Positions 42,767 to 55,611 are shown, counted from the stretch's first letter. The stretch is DNA of 64,000 nucleotides from Pachyseris speciosa (GCA_016490735.1 JAEMWC010001228.1:74501-138500); one strand, 5' to 3'. Numbers and translations are program-made. The notes: generated by a model from the sequence alone, not told the origin.

Positions 42767-44712
42767 TATAATGTTTGGTTTAATCCTTAATTGCTTCGTT
42801 GTAGTTGGACACACCCACCAGGCTTTTACAACTTGATATTCTATTCCCCACCGGTGCTGTGCAAAGTGATTGCTTCATCGCAAATGAAACGGCCCTGCGA
42901 GCCAAAACACATAAGTATCTCGTTCTACTTTAACTTTAACGGTCAGGTGAAAGATTTTTTGGAGAAGTAAATCAACGTTTAAAACAACAGTCATCGTACT
43001 GTACTATTTCCTAATATTCATTGCACCAGCCAACATGATACAGATGATAACCATTATCACGCATTATCGAGTTTCGTTCAGCTATCTCATCCAGAGGACA
43101 CCCAAGCTAAAATAGGACGCTAAGAGATTTCACCGAAGGGTCCGTAAGACTGCTTCGTGTTCAGTTGATCAGTACCAAGCTAACTTGTGATCAAGCGCTA
43201 TTTTCCTTTCGCTTGGTAAACCATTCCAGTGGGAAATGCGAATCACATTTGGGCCCAATTCTAACGAGCGGCGAATAACAGGACGTAAGAACAATGCTAA
43301 AATTAGGTCTAATCACTAAACTCATGAACTAAAGTCTTTCTTTATCCCGCCGGTCAGGTACAATTGTCACAAAACCAGTCGTGGTCATAAGGGCGTGTCC
43401 ACACGAACAAATTCGTATAAACGTAATCAGTTCTTGATGTCTTTTGGTCACAGATTCGTGCAAGTGACGTGGAAAGATTATGTTTGTATGAGAGTACCAA
43501 TTTCTTGGCTTTTCGGTTTTAGAACATTAATTCAAGTCCGGGATTCAAGTATCACGTGTTTGTTAGTTTTCATCATTCTTTGGCATCAACTTTGAAAAAC
43601 TATGTCCCTTATGTGACAGGGCAGTGACTGGTTTATCTATTTTACTGACTGTTACGGCGGACATGTCGGTGCCCTCTGTGGACAGTCGGACACCAGCACA
43701 TAGCAGGTCCATACTAAGTCTTGTAATTTAGGAATTTTTTTCCTTCACATCCATTTTCTGTCGAACTGTTAATCTGGAAATCGCTCTCGCATGTTTCTTT
43801 TTACCTACTGTTTAATTTTTGTTTCTTGACCTTATTCGTGCCTGCAAACTTTTATCACATTGACGCAACACTTAGAATAAATAGCGGCAGAAATGTCAAA
43901 CCACTGCCGTTTCCTTGCCAGTCGAGACCCAGTCGAGGCCAATCAAGATAAGATGATGGGATATATGAATTATTCCTGAGTACGTTTATCTTTAATACAC
44001 AACGAGACATTTTCTTAGGTCCCGGGAAAAAACATTCTTTTGTTTCAGTTTTTACCAAATTTTCGAGAAGAAAATAATAGGGAAGGAGAGAAATCCAGAA
44101 ATCCAGAAGTACTCATCTGATAGGGCCTGATATCTGAGGCGTTGTGCAGTGGGTGAACGCCGAATTAAAGCGATTTTGGAAAGTGTGCTTCAATTGTTTT
44201 GTGAAAGAGCTGCTTCCTGCTTCCCTTTATGAAAATGCAGACTATTTTGCGTTGTTTGCATAGCGTTCTTCTCCGGTTCTCTAGTCTTTCTCTCGCTTGG
44301 AACAGGCGGAGCCACAGGGTTGCCAAACATTCAGTGTGGGTTAGCCTCCCACGCAGTCGTTTTTATGGGACTCGTATTTCACCACCTCCCCCCCCCCCCC
44401 ACCCCCCCCCCCCCCGCGCTAACTAGTGGGAGGAGGTGATTTTACGAGTCCCCTAAAAACGACTGCGGGGAGGCTAAGTGTGGGTTAGCTGTGTGAAAAT
44501 GCGCGCGATTTGCTCAATTATTAATGCAAATCACAGATAAACTATGCGCATAGTTTAGGGTAAAAAGTTACGTGCTTTGTCAGATTATGAAGCAATTATT
44601 CAATCAAGATTGCGATCACCGTCAACAGAGACAGTGAAATTTAACACCACAAACATTGGGTCGCTAGGTCACGAACTCACTGGAGTTACTGCTGTTTTGC
44701 TTGAGGACCAGC
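42767..44712. other. Intergenic region upstream of RING gene
   Basis: No gene is supported in about 1.9 kb. A C-rich tract lies at about 44390-44415, flanked by inverted phrases (CTCCCACGCAGTCGTTTTTA near 44347 and a complement near 44455), which may be a small foldback. The promoter of the RING gene should lie in the last few hundred bases, but no clear TATA box is seen. Confidence 0.45.
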
Positions 44713-45573
44713 ATGGGGCTCAAGCAGGAGCATTTTGATGAGAAAATACCCAGCGAATTCATCTGTTCTCATTGCCATGATGCGTTTCTTGAACCTGCTG
44801 TTCTGTCATGCCTTCACATGCTGTGTGCTAAGTGCTACAGGAAAAGAATGAAGCGAAAAACACCGACATGTCCCGTCTGTAAACAAGTGCTGTGTTTGAG
44901 CGAAGGACCGATTGATTCGGAATGGAGGAAGCGCTACGAGAACTTGAAAATCAACTGTCCGAAAGGTTGCGAGAAAGTACTGTTGCTCGGAAGCCTTAAC
45001 GATCATTATGTTTATCACTGCCCATTGACTTTTACACTTTGCGTGAACACCGGTTGCAGCAAGAAGGTACGGCGAAGAGATCTTGCATTGCACCTCAAAC
45101 AGTGCGATTTCAGAATCGTGAACTGCGAAGGATGCGGATTCAGAACAAAATACATCAATTTACGAATGCACCAAATCGTCCAAAAATGCCTGCTAAGAAC
45201 TAACTTGCATATGATTGTACAGAGCCGCCGGGAAATGAACGCGCGCGTGAAAGAGCACCGGTTAAAATTGCAAGAAGAAAGCTTCGAAATCGAGCTCGAG
45301 GAAAGAGATTTGGATCGCGCCAAAATGTGGAGTGCTATTGCGAGACATGATATTTCAAGAGCAATAACGCCAAATCCTTTCGGAGGAAAGCGTTTATCTG
45401 AACCCACAGACAGGGAAAATGGTTTACACAGGTTGGCTCGTAGTGCACCAGTATCTCCAGTGACGAGGACAATTCCAAGCGCTGCAACCACGAAATGCAA
45501 GCTATGCGCTAACTGCAATAAAGTTTATAGTGATCACCGTAACCATGACCAGGCTTGTAGCTGGCACAAAGGG
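44713..45573 (+). CDS. RING finger / TRAF-type zinc-finger protein, 5' exon
   Basis: The start MGLKQEHFDEKIP at ATG 44713 leads into a C3HC4 RING (ICSHC ... CLHMLCAKC ... CPVC, about residues 17-60). TRAF-type Cys/His fingers follow (CPKGC ... HCPLTFTLC ... CSKKV ... HLKQC ... CEGC, about 80-165), then a charged helix (about 175-215) and a C-terminal CKLCANCNKVYSDHRNHDQAC block resembling the first half of a CHORD-type finger. The RING suggests E3 ubiquitin ligase activity, likely in TRAF-like signalling. After 287 codons the sequence reads AAAGGG|GTAAGT, a strong splice donor, and a stop follows only in the intron. The next exon is not found here. Confidence 0.86.
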
Positions 45574-45825
45574 GTAAGTAATTAGTCTGACAAAACATCA
45601 CAAGGGGATGTACAAGCACATAACATTTTTAATAATACCAATGGTGCAGCGTCGGTAATTAGCACTTCCATAGCATTTTGAAAATTGGGCAAACAGCACT
45701 CGAAACACAGTACAAAAAATGTTTTGCTGCGTAGCACTCGAGTTAAATGATAAATGAAAGTTTTTTTGTTGACTCAAAACAACAACAAAACTTTCATTTA
45801 GCACTGTCAAGTGTTGACACTGGAC

Positions 45826-45876
45826 AAACTGATGAAGGGGTTATCCCCGAAACGTCTGGCTGTTAAAAATACATTA
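45826..45876 (+). ncRNA. Hammerhead motif with full core near the RING gene
   Basis: The sequence contains CTGATGA, a GGGG-TTAT-CCCC stem and GAAACGTC in correct order, so all core bases are conserved. Stem III is the minimal two-pair form seen in Penelope elements. Stem I pairing is weak in the sequence I can see, so activity is uncertain. Confidence 0.6.
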
Positions 45877-45911
45877 TTATTATATTATTATTATTATAAT
45901 GAAATTGGTGG

Positions 45912-46125
45912 TGGCTGCAAAAAGATTATAGCAGTTTTGGGATCATTTTGCAGTATTTCAAAGTTATTAAGAACACTGCAGACATCACAAATATTATAGG
46001 AAAAAAATTTCTTTCACCCTCACACTTCACCCTCATAATAACCCAGTAAAAATCATCATTCTTAATAGCTTTAAAATACTGCAAAATGATCCCAAAACTG
46101 CTAGAATCTTTTCGCAACCACTGAT
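45912..46125. repeat. Foldback repeat (~60 bp arms)
   Basis: The arm from GTGGCTGCAAAAAGATTATA to about 45973 is matched by its near complement at about 46058-46125, around an ~85 bp spacer. It may be a MITE or an inverted fragment of the Penelope element. Confidence 0.55.
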
Positions 46126-46929
46126 TTCATTCAAATGCGACCAAAATGTAGGCAACTTTCTAGTCAGAAGTGCATTCAAAACATCTGAATAACCTGGCAC
46201 CTTTAAATGCACACACTCTCGATGCAAAACTTGTCCTTTCATTCAAAACAATGACAATATCAGCCCTAATCGATCTGTTAAGATCACTGATCGTTTCACG
46301 TGTACCTCCACAAAATAATGTTATCTTTTTATAACCTGCACATTATGCAAAACGTTATACATCGGTGAAACAGGAAGATGACTAGGTGACCGATTCCAAT
46401 AACATCTACGTGATGTTGAGAAAGATGACAAAGATGCATCCAAACCTGTCGCTCGGCATTTTAATCTCCCTAACCATTGTAAACAACACATGTCGATCTC
46501 CGGCCTTTCCCTACATCAAGGTACCACGGAAAGCCGTAAAAATCTCGAGCAAAAACTGATCTTTCTCAACATCAAAGATGCATGCATCCAAACCAGTCGC
46601 CCGTCATTTCAATCTCCCTAGCCATTCCAAACAACACATGATCTGCGGTCTTCAAGGCCATGTACATCACGGTACAACAGAAAGCCGTAAAAATCTAGAG
46701 GAAAAATTTACCTTTCAAATCGGCAATCTTAATCCCCACGTTATCAACGAGTGCTTTTATTTTTATTTTATTAGTTTCGCCATAGGCAGGGTAACCACAA
46801 CAGTGGGTAGCCAATTACTGTGGGCCCATTTTCATTCTATTAATTTATTCCTGTTTTTCATGTTACCATGTTACCACCAATAGTGTAGCTCCTTATTCTG
46901 TATATAAACCATACACAACCCACAATTCC

Positions 46930-46982
46930 TTGATTTGCTCTGACGAAGGGCCAACGCTCAAAACATCAGCTTTTTGAATCCC
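46930..46982 (+). ncRNA. Hammerhead-like motif, decayed GAAA box
   Basis: This copy has the consensus CTGACGA box that the 41-42 kb copies lack, but the GAAA box reads AAAA and GTC reads ATC. It is therefore probably inactive. Confidence 0.5.
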
Positions 46983-47040
46983 CTTATGGTGGTCAATTTA
47001 CATTATCAACCCCATTAATAAACCAAATTTTCATGTTAGA

Positions 47041-48417
47041 TTTCAGTCTGTTTTGTCTTTTTTTCCTGCGCAACAAAATGCACAATTATAGGAATACGTG
47101 GCAGTGTTTCATTGGTCAATGCACAATAGAAAGCATGTAGCATCATTTATGTATGTACATACATACGTACGTACGTACGTATATACCTACCTACCTACCT
47201 AACTACCTACCTACCAACCTACCTACCTACCAACCTACCTACCTACATACATACATACATGCCTACATACATACGCTTTATTGAGCATCCCTAAAAAGAG
47301 TTTTCAGCATCAAATTAAAAAATATAATTCTAAATTTAATGATGAAAACTGTTTTTGTGTTATGTGACACCTTCCACTGCCTGACCCAAGTGAGCTCTGA
47401 AGGTTAAACAATCCACTTCGAATGATCTGAACACATTTTCCTGCACACATCTTTGTATAGTTGTGAAGATTTTAATCCAGTAGAGTTTGTCTGTGTGAAA
47501 AGGCTTGCCAAATTTTAAAAAATGGTGGGAAGCCTTGCATGTGCTGTGCTTGTCGGCCGATTGATCAGAAAGATATCACAACTTGAACGCAGTGACAGTT
47601 CTTTACAGTAAGACAGAAACAAGTTTATGAATTCTTGGTTAACACGTGACGTCAGAAAAAAAAGTCGCACGAGTGGCAAGTGAAGCAAGCGTTGAGAGAA
47701 GTGGACGAGGGCAAGAGAAGGAGAGCTTGCCATGATGACTGAAGAATTTTCATTTCCTCTTCACCTGAATGATTGATGACAGCCTTGCTTGACCTGCTGC
47801 AAATTTTAAACATGATCGCACTCCTGGGGACATGTGAAAATAATATTGGAATTCACTCCGAAAATGAAAGCTGAGCAAGGACGAAAAGCTCTTCGGTGGT
47901 TCTTTTATAGTTGACAAAGTTCATTGCGGAAGCCAGGCCCATCACATTGGTAAAGAAAATTTGTTTCAACCGGCTTGGCTTGGCTGGATGATCAGTGTTG
48001 TCCTTGCAAAGTTTTGCATGACTTCACAGTTTATTAATGGCGAAATATTCCCCTGCACATACAAATGGATCAGTTGCTTCGCAGTATATTAACGGCAAAA
48101 TATTCCTCTGTGTATATATGAAATAGTTTAATTACTTTCACAGTTTGTTAAATGTGAAATATTCCTCTGGAATATGTTATGTTAATGTTATGTTAATGTT
48201 ATGTTAATTGAACAGTTACTTTGGAGTTCTTTAACTCTGAAGTATTCTTCCATTTGTTTGAATGGATCGGTTACTTTACAGTATATAATTAAATGCAAAA
48301 TATTCTTTTTCTTCTCAAAAAACAAGAAGGAAAATTTTTACTGCTGTAAACTCATTCTTTCTGAAATACAAGCATCCAACTGCTTGTCTGCTACGTTATT
48401 TTGAACTGCTCGCGTGG
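47041..48417. repeat. Intergenic region with (ACCT)n/(ACAT)n microsatellite
   Basis: A compound tetranucleotide repeat spans about 47150-47275. Small GTTATGTTAAT repeats lie at 48175-48208. No gene is supported. Confidence 0.65.
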
Positions 48418-48881
48418 TGTCGCGTTCCCGAACCAAGTCCTTGCTGGAAGTATTGATCTGGAGTTCGCCGAGTTCAACCACACACTTCAGGTCTGATTTA
48501 AACGACAGATTTTTTCCTTGATACCACTGAAGCATGCGGTGAAAACTACAAAAATTACAGAAGTATGTGTTACGCAACGAAATAGCTACAAATAATGAAA
48601 CTATACAGTCAACGAGCAGAGTGAGCGACAAAGATAAACTAAAATTAAACTTACGTTATAATTCCTGCTACGCTGTGTAAACGACAGAAAAGATTTCTCC
48701 AGCTCCTAAAATTCTCTATTAAACTGTAAGCGCGTGTCTCCTTAAACTCCTCAAAAATCGATCCAGTTACAAAGGTTATGAAATGATCAAGTTACGGACT
48801 TGCGAAAGTTAGCGCTGATTAACCAAATTAAACAATAAAAAATTACATGCATAACACAAGTGTAATATGTCATTCGTGACA
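48418..48881 (-). repeat. BEL 3' LTR
   Basis: On the plus strand it begins TGTCGCGTTCCCGAACC and ends TTCGTGACA. It matches 55612-56074 with scattered differences. It is the downstream LTR because coding is on the minus strand. Confidence 0.9.
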
Positions 48882-49252
48882 CTTCTCGCCCAAGGATTGG
48901 CAATCCTTGCTCTAACAATCTAATCCATAAAATTTTCATACAATCAAAGTTTCAAATCAACGTCAACAATTGTGGGCTAACTTAAACGATAGAATGTTCT
49001 GAATTCTCAGGTTCCTGATAGGGTTAAGACTCCTCTTCCTGTCTTACAAGAAGGACAAAGCTGCTTATTTTTAGATATAATCTTTGATCTTTCTACTATT
49101 TGTATACAGTATGTCTTAGGTATTTTTATCCTTTCATTATTTGAATACTGTATGTCATGTATTTTTAGACTCCCAGTTGCTGATGTGACTTAAGATATGT
49201 CTTTTTATCTTAGGAGGAATGAAGATTGATTGAATTGAATTGAATTGGCCAG

Positions 49253-50465
49253 TCACAGGTTTTCTGGCTCCCTCCTTTCCATGTGGTAACTTTGGCCTTT
49301 CGTACCTTCCTGTCCGAACTTCGCGTAAACTTCTGTTATCCTTCCTAGTGGCCAGTCGTTGCGGTGTGACTCATCCTTAATGAGCACAATATCTCCGACA
49401 CTGACGTTACGTTGGCGATTCTCCCACTTGGGTCTTTCCTGTAGGTTTTGAAGATACTCTTCCATTGGCAAGATACTGGGCCTTTCTCCACCAGTTGCAT
49501 AAGTGAATGTCCTGCTGAACTTAGTGACCAGGGGCAGGTGCAAGAGGTCGTGTCTTCATGGTAAGAAGCATGGCAGGAGTCAGGGGGCATGGTTCATTGA
49601 TGTCTGAAGGTATTGTAGCGATGGGGTGGCTGTTCAGAATACCAGTAACTTTGGCCCTAAGGGTCACCAGGAGTTTATGGCTTAGTTGGTGGCGTCCAAT
49701 CTCCAAGAGCATTGCGTCCAGTACACGTCGGACTGTAGCGATTTGACGTTCCCACACACCTCCGAAATGCAACATGTGTGGGGGATTAAATATCCATTCA
49801 CAACCTTGCTCTGCCGCGAATCTTTGGATTCGGGATTGCTCCATTTCCAAGAGTGCATCATCTAGCTGCGACTTTCCTCCCACAAAGTTGGTACCTTCGT
49901 CGCATCTAAGTTTCTTGACCGGTCCGCGAATGGCAAGGAATCATCGAAGTGCACAGATAAACGAGCTGGCCTCTAACGTCTCCAGTACTTTGATGTGGAT
50001 GGCACGGCTACTTAAACACGTGAGGATGAGGCCCCAGCGTTTAGCGTTTGTGGCGCCACCTCTGAGTCTTCTTGTAGTGATTTCTCAGGGACCAAACACA
50101 TCCAGGCCAACATAAGTGAAGGGTGGACTGGTGTCTGATCCATCGGGCGGTAGATTTGCCATGTGCTGTGTTAAAGTTCCTCCTCTCAACCTTTTGCAGG
50201 TCACGCAAGATTAGATTAGTCTTGATATCATCTGGTGGGCTCCGATAACCCAGTAGCCGGCTTCACGGACGGTCCCACTTGTGATTAGGTGATTCGGTGG
50301 CCTTGGTGATGGACCTTTTTGTGGAAGTGACGGATGATCAAGTTCGATACAAGATGTCCCCTTGGAAGGAGCACTGGATGCTTCTCTTGGTATCCAAGAG
50401 TGGAATCTTTCAGGCAACCTCCAACACGAAGTAGCCTGTTTGGATCCAAGAAAGGATCTAGTCAC
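49253..50465 (-). pseudogene. BEL integrase and C-terminal domain (fragments)
   Basis: The readings include HFGGVWERQIATVRRVL and the block around NSHPIA ... PLTPAMLL, typical of the BEL integrase core. A following WPLGRITEVYAKFGQEG block is the C-terminal domain common in this clade (DUF5641-like). The frame changes at about 49530 and again between 49884 and 50211. Confidence 0.85.
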
Positions 50466-51526
50466 TGCAGGTTTGAGCTTTTAGGCACTGTCTTCTTCTC
50501 TCCAATTGACGATAACGTTTTTAACTCCGCGGCGAAGGCTTCTTTCTGTACTGCCTGTACAACGATCTGACCTGCATGTTTGAGCTCTGCTACCGATGGA
50601 ATAGGTAAAGGTTTGGTTGGCTTCTTAGAGTGCTCTTCATTTCTCCTCTTGAAATCTTTTAAAAGCGAGATGAGACTGGTGATCGCATGCTTAACGGACG
50701 ACCAAGTTGAAAAGCGTTTGAATCTTGAGCAACCAAGTTCTTGTGAAACATGCGACGTGGTGACACAGGCTGTAACTTCTCGTTTCACTTCCGGGTCGCT
50801 TTCATCTAGAGATATCTCCTGAGGCAAGTTTGGAGGCTGAGATAGTTGTCTCCATAAAAATTCTGGTCCTGGGATCCACCAGGACTCCATCAGTCTGCTT
50901 GGGGACATGCAGCGAGTTGCGAGATCTACAGGGTTACTTGCAGTGTCAATGTGTCTCCACGTGGCGTTGCGGATTATTTGGACGCGGTTTGCTATGTAGA
51001 CATAGAATCTCCTGCTCTCATTCTGTATATAGCCTAATACCACCTTTGAGTCAGAGTAGTAAATTTCTTCGTTGATTTCGACATCAAGTTCTCTGCGTAT
51101 CATTCTGCGGCCTGGGTGGCCAGAACCATGCTGCACAACTCCAGTCTGGGAATGCTCGTTGAGTGGGTGGGCGCGATCTTGGATCGTCCGAACAGGAGTG
51201 AAACACTGATGTCTCATCCAGCGCTGATCTCTCGCAAGTAAACAGCAGTTCCAATGGCTTCCTTGCTTGCGTCGGAAAACGCTTAGTACCTCTCTGCATT
51301 CAACGGTGCCAAATCCTTTGGGGTGGTAGCAATGGGGAATGGACACCTCTTCTAGTTTGGGAAGATTATCTCTCCAACGACTCCAACGCTGGTTCATATC
51401 CTCCGGGAGTGGATCATTCCAGCCAAGAGGATTGTTGTTAACCTTCTTTCCCATGATGACGAGTTGCTGTAGTATTAGCTTTCCTTCCAGGATTACTGGC
51501 GACGCAAGTCCTAGTGGGTCGTACAC
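50462..51526 (-). pseudogene. BEL reverse transcriptase thumb / RNase H region
   Basis: An open 354-codon reading starts MYDPLGLASPVILEGKL and includes YYSDSKVVLGYIQNESRRF and VQIIRNATWRHI, hallmarks of the BEL/Pao RNase H. A frame change near 51280 spoils the middle, where a Ser/Cys-rich stretch lacks family features. Confidence 0.85.
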
Positions 51527-51553
51527 AGAGTTTATAGTAGACAGTACTCCTCT

Positions 51554-52206
51554 CTATGTAAAGGGCTTTTCTGGTAATGAAATGCGGAAAGTGAAATTAT
51601 CCTTCTCGATATCCCAATGGACCCCAAGCGAACGTTGTGTCGGCAGCGCATCACGACGCAGGTCTAGATCGCTGATGCTCTTTGTGCGATCTTCTGCAGG
51701 CAGTGCCTCCATGACGTCCACTGAGTTGGAGACCACTTTGTGTAACCTTAGGTTTGCACTGGCCAACATTGCTTGGGCGTTTCTGACTAGGTTAATGGTT
51801 TTGTTTCCTGTGGGACAGGATGTCAGCCCATCGTCTACATAAAAGTTCCTATGAACAAAGTCTCTTGTTGCCTTGCCGTACTTCTCCTCGCCATCATCTG
51901 CTGTCTTCCTTAAACCAAAGGTCGCAATGGTGGGGCTGGGTCCATTGCCGAACAAGTGGACGGTCATCTTGTACTTGATAACTTCTTTCGAAGGATCGTA
52001 GTCTTTGAACCAAAGGAATTGAAGAAAGTTCTGGTGCTCTGGTGACACGTGGAATGAGTGAAACATTTGTTCAATGTCGCACATCGCGGCGACATTCTCC
52101 TGACGGAAGCACTTCAATACTCCAGTAAGGCTATTCATGTGGTCCAGCCCAGGGAGCAGTTCTTTGTTAAGTGAGACTCCATGAAATTCGGCTGATGAAT
52201 CAAATA
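51554..52206 (-). pseudogene. BEL reverse transcriptase palm
   Basis: This shows AMCDIEQMFHSFHV, FGNGPSPTIATFGL and the catalytic FYVDDGL. The reading begins directly at the MITE boundary, and the upstream part of the domain lies on the other side at about 52640-53300. Confidence 0.87.
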
Positions 52207-52638
52207 CAGTAAACACCCGCATATAAGAACACACGATTTCGGAGGTCAGGCTGATTGAGTTCTTATTTATCAGGTGCTTAGTGACAAACCAGCCTCAAAA
52301 TGTTCTTAAAATGTTCTTAAATTTTTATTTAGTAATACTATCCAAAATATGTTGCTAGAGGTATAATTAGCATATTTTAGGAAAATAAACTAGATAATTT
52401 TTGTAGGAAAAAAGTACTCAATACCAAAACAAGACAGCTTGACAGCTGATAGAGTTATGTAGTTATCTGACAGCAAACATAAACTTACATGTTTTGTAAT
52501 TATGACACTTTTTCCATTTTTATAAGAACATGTTACAATTTTCAGGCTGATCTTGTTCTTATAAAAATGGGGCTTTATTGGCAAAATTTCAGCCTGGTGT
52601 TCTTAATCCATTTGTTCTTATATGCGGGTGTTTACTGT
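52207..52638. mobile_element. Tc1/mariner-type MITE inside BEL reverse transcriptase
   Basis: The ends are CAGTAAACACCCGCATATAA and its complement, flanked by TA (52205-52206 and 52637-52638 by the boundary chosen). Long AT-rich inner arms also pair (for example TTATAAGAACATG and GTTCTTATAAAAATG). The size (~430 bp), CAGT terminus and TA target fit Tc1/mariner-type MITEs. Confidence 0.78.
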
Positions 52639-52639
52639 A

Positions 52640-55489
52640 CAACACGGATTTGGTCCAGTTTTGTGGGTGATAAACTCCGAAGTGAGGCAGATACCATACG
52701 TGACCTCCACTTCTGATAGATGCTGTCTGGTCCTACTCTGGTAGACCGTGTTCATTAGGTCCATTTTTCTTTAGACCATTCGTTACCGACAATTCCTCCT
52801 GAGGAACAGGGACTGCGTGACTGCGCTCAAAAACCTTGGCCATGAACTGAAAGTAATCTTCCTTCATTTTGGGTTTCTTCTTCAAGGTGCGCAATAGGCC
52901 GTTGAGATGGTTGACAGCTAGAGATCAATTGTCAGGCATTGTGTTGTTAGGGCGACGAAAGGGTAGTGGCATCTACCAGTTTCTGCATTGGTTTTTCTGT
53001 ATCCCCGTCTCCATAATCTCCAGAAAGCACTTGTCTACTTGAGACATGCTCATCATGTTGTCGTCTGGCGTTATATGGAAGAGATCGGCTCCAATTTCTC
53101 CTTTCTCCGCGTATCTTTCTCTGATCTGGTATTGGTTTGGGCATGGTACGATTTTGTGTTTCGCAGAATTGCAATGTATATCTTGGCTGCTCCAGGAAAA
53201 ACCGAATGTTGTGTCTGGATATTCGATTGCTGTGCGACGTGCGGAAATGTGAACGGGACCGCCACTCGATCTAGACACATTTGTCCCGATACTGTCCACC
53301 CTAAGTCAAGTCACTGTGCCCACGGAGCTCCTTTAGGGCCATTCCTGCTCTCCCTAATCTTCAGCAACTCAGGAGCGTCTCTGCCAATGAGAATTTCAAC
53401 CTTTGCCTTGTGGTTGTAAGCCGGAATCTCTTCAGCAAGGTGGGGAAATTGTCTAGCCATTTCTTGTGTAATAATCTCTCGCTTGTCCTGGGGGAGGCTA
53501 GCACACTCGACAAGCTGGGGTAGCCTTGACATTCTACCAGCCATAGAACGCAGGACAACGCCGGAAACTCTTCTCCCAGATCTCTTTTCTTTCCCACCAC
53601 TGCACGTCGACAGTAGATATTTTAAGCTAGGTCCGGCTGCGCCCAACTTGTCCGCTAGGTTTGGACTTATCATGGAGGCGTTGCTCTGGTCGTCTAGAAC
53701 AGCGTAAACATGACATGGCTCTTGTGCTCGATTCTCATTGAAAACATCGACAAGAACGATTTTGCTACAAGAAACGCTGACACTGTGATGGTTGTCACAA
53801 ACCGCTGTGCAGGCTGTCTGAAGCTCCTTGCCATGCTCCCTTCTTGTAGCTTCAGGTTTCTCTTTGTGGAGAACTGTGGGGTGGCGGCCGTCTCCACACT
53901 TAGCACATTTCACTACTGCAGAACATTCAATCGAACTGTGTCCTTGCGACAGACAGCGGAAGCATAGTCCTGCTTTGTGAACGAACTCATTCTTGGTTTC
54001 CAGGCTTTCTTTTTCGAAGGCCTTGCACTCGTTCAGAAGGTGTCCTTTCCGCTGGTGAAAGGGACAGTATTTCTCCACTTCAGCATCCTTTCTTGGGACG
54101 CCTCCTTTCTCCATGTTTGACTTGAAAACTCTCCCGTTTGCTTCCAACTCCATTTCGGGTGTATGGAGAAGGCGGGGTCTATTGTCTTGAGGTCTCTGTT
54201 TCTGGTTGTTTGGTTGCGCGCTCGCCAAAACATTGGGGTGGTTTTTTTACCGGGCTTGTTCTTGAACCATAGCAGCAAAATCCTTGAAGCTGTGATATGC
54301 ATCCCCGTATCTTTCCGTGTGGTGTACTACATATTTCTCCCACTTAGATGGAATGGACAGGGGCACACTTTCCACGATGGGGGCAATCGCGGTGGCGTAA
54401 TTCAGACATCCGAGCCCTGGGAGGAAGTCCAATTGACTATCTACGTCGGCGCATACATCTGCGAATGACTGCAGCTTGTCGCTGTCTCCTTCTCCGAATC
54501 TTGCTGTTTTTCGAAGTCGATCCAAGAGTACGTTAGTGATGGCAGCGGCGTTGCCAAACCGTCTCTCCAGCTCTGTCCACACATCTTGCAAAGCAACCAC
54601 AGGATCTCTGTATTGTCTCTGGCAGTAATTGTTTACTACTTTCTGTGCATCCCCTTTTGTATAGCTCCTGAGATAGTTAATCTCCATTTCTGGGGACACA
54701 TCTGCGTCATTGATCATGGCCTTAAATGCGCTTTTCCAGGGGTGGAAAAGTGTTACATCTCCCACAAATATCTCTGGGTGACACTTTGGGAGACTTGGTC
54801 ACACTAGATTTGCGGCCAGTTTTTGATTGATGCTCACGAATTCCTTGATAGGGGTAGGTGCAAAGGGATTCGTTCTTTGGAAACCAGCGAGAGGTGTGTT
54901 GTGTTGTCCGCTTCTAGGTGTGCTGTACATGTGAGTGATTTCCTTTTTTTCCGTGCCGTTACTTTCTGGGTGGAGTTTTGAAATTTCTGTCATGCAATCT
55001 CGTGGTTGCGTGTTTATCCACGCTTGCGTCTGTTGTTTAGTGTCAACGGGTTCGAAAAGATCTGGAATAGTGACCAAGGTATCTTTCTCTTCTTTTTCTT
55101 CTTCCTCTATAACCTGCTCGATAGCCTTCAACTTTGGTGATTGCAGCTTTCTTATTCGCAGTAAGGACGGCCTTGTCACATTCGAATTTAGCCCTCTGGG
55201 ACTGGCGTTTTCTCTCTTCCTCTGCCTCCATTTCCAATCCCTCAAACTCTTTTTCGGCCAATAGTCGGTCAAATTCCGCTTCTTGTTTCGCTGCTGCGGC
55301 TTCTGCCAAAGCCTTTCTCCGTGCGACACTAGAACTAGTAGAAGAGGACGACCGACGAGATGACGATATGCGTGAGTGAGAATATTTCTCAGAGGCGTGC
55401 AAGATGGAATCGGATCGTGAGTTTAATAAAGGCTCCTTAAGTTTGAACAAGTCATTCTCCCGGATTGAATATTTGCCGTTTTTTGCCAT
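52640..55489 (-). pseudogene. BEL gag and protease region with start of reverse transcriptase
   Basis: From the 5' side: a charged coiled-coil gag N-terminus (55489-54799, two overlapping frames), a DUF1759-like gag core (54765-54247; LRSYTKGDAQKVVNNY and LERRFGN), and CCHC knuckles with an aspartic protease (54228-53311; CPFHQRKGHLLNEC, CFRCLSQGHSSIEC, AVLDDQSNASMI). The remainder to 52640 is broken and leads into the reverse transcriptase. Confidence 0.85.
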
Positions 55490-55611
55490 GACGAAAACGT
55501 CGCTGTTACATGAAAGTTTACAAATTTACAGACTCCACATTTTGGGGGCGGTGTGCCATGAGGTGTTGCATAACAGCATTCCAATAAAATGAATCGATTA
55601 TAACTTTTCAC

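Larger units (their letters stand above)
45811..47040 (+). mobile_element. Penelope-like retroelement, 3' half, degraded
   Basis: From about 46130 a Penelope reading appears: FLVRSAFKTS, then TFKCTHSRCKTCPFI (the connector before the nuclease), and broken GIY-YIG parts with repeated VARHFNLP blocks at about 46440 and 46590. It ends with NLNPHVINE and a 3' region with another hammerhead-like motif. Frameshifts and stops are frequent and one segment is duplicated. The upstream portion (45811-46125) holds a hammerhead core and a ~210 bp foldback. Confidence 0.72.

Noticed and set aside
44806..45518. Minus-strand ORFs opposite the RING gene
   Set aside because: Antisense shadows of a clear RING/TRAF coding exon.
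47150..47275. Possible CRISPR-like regular array
   Set aside because: A plain tetranucleotide microsatellite without repeat-spacer structure. No CRISPR array is present anywhere in the window.
54799..55489. Host coiled-coil gene
   Set aside because: Position between a BEL LTR and the gag zinc knuckles shows it is the gag N-terminus.
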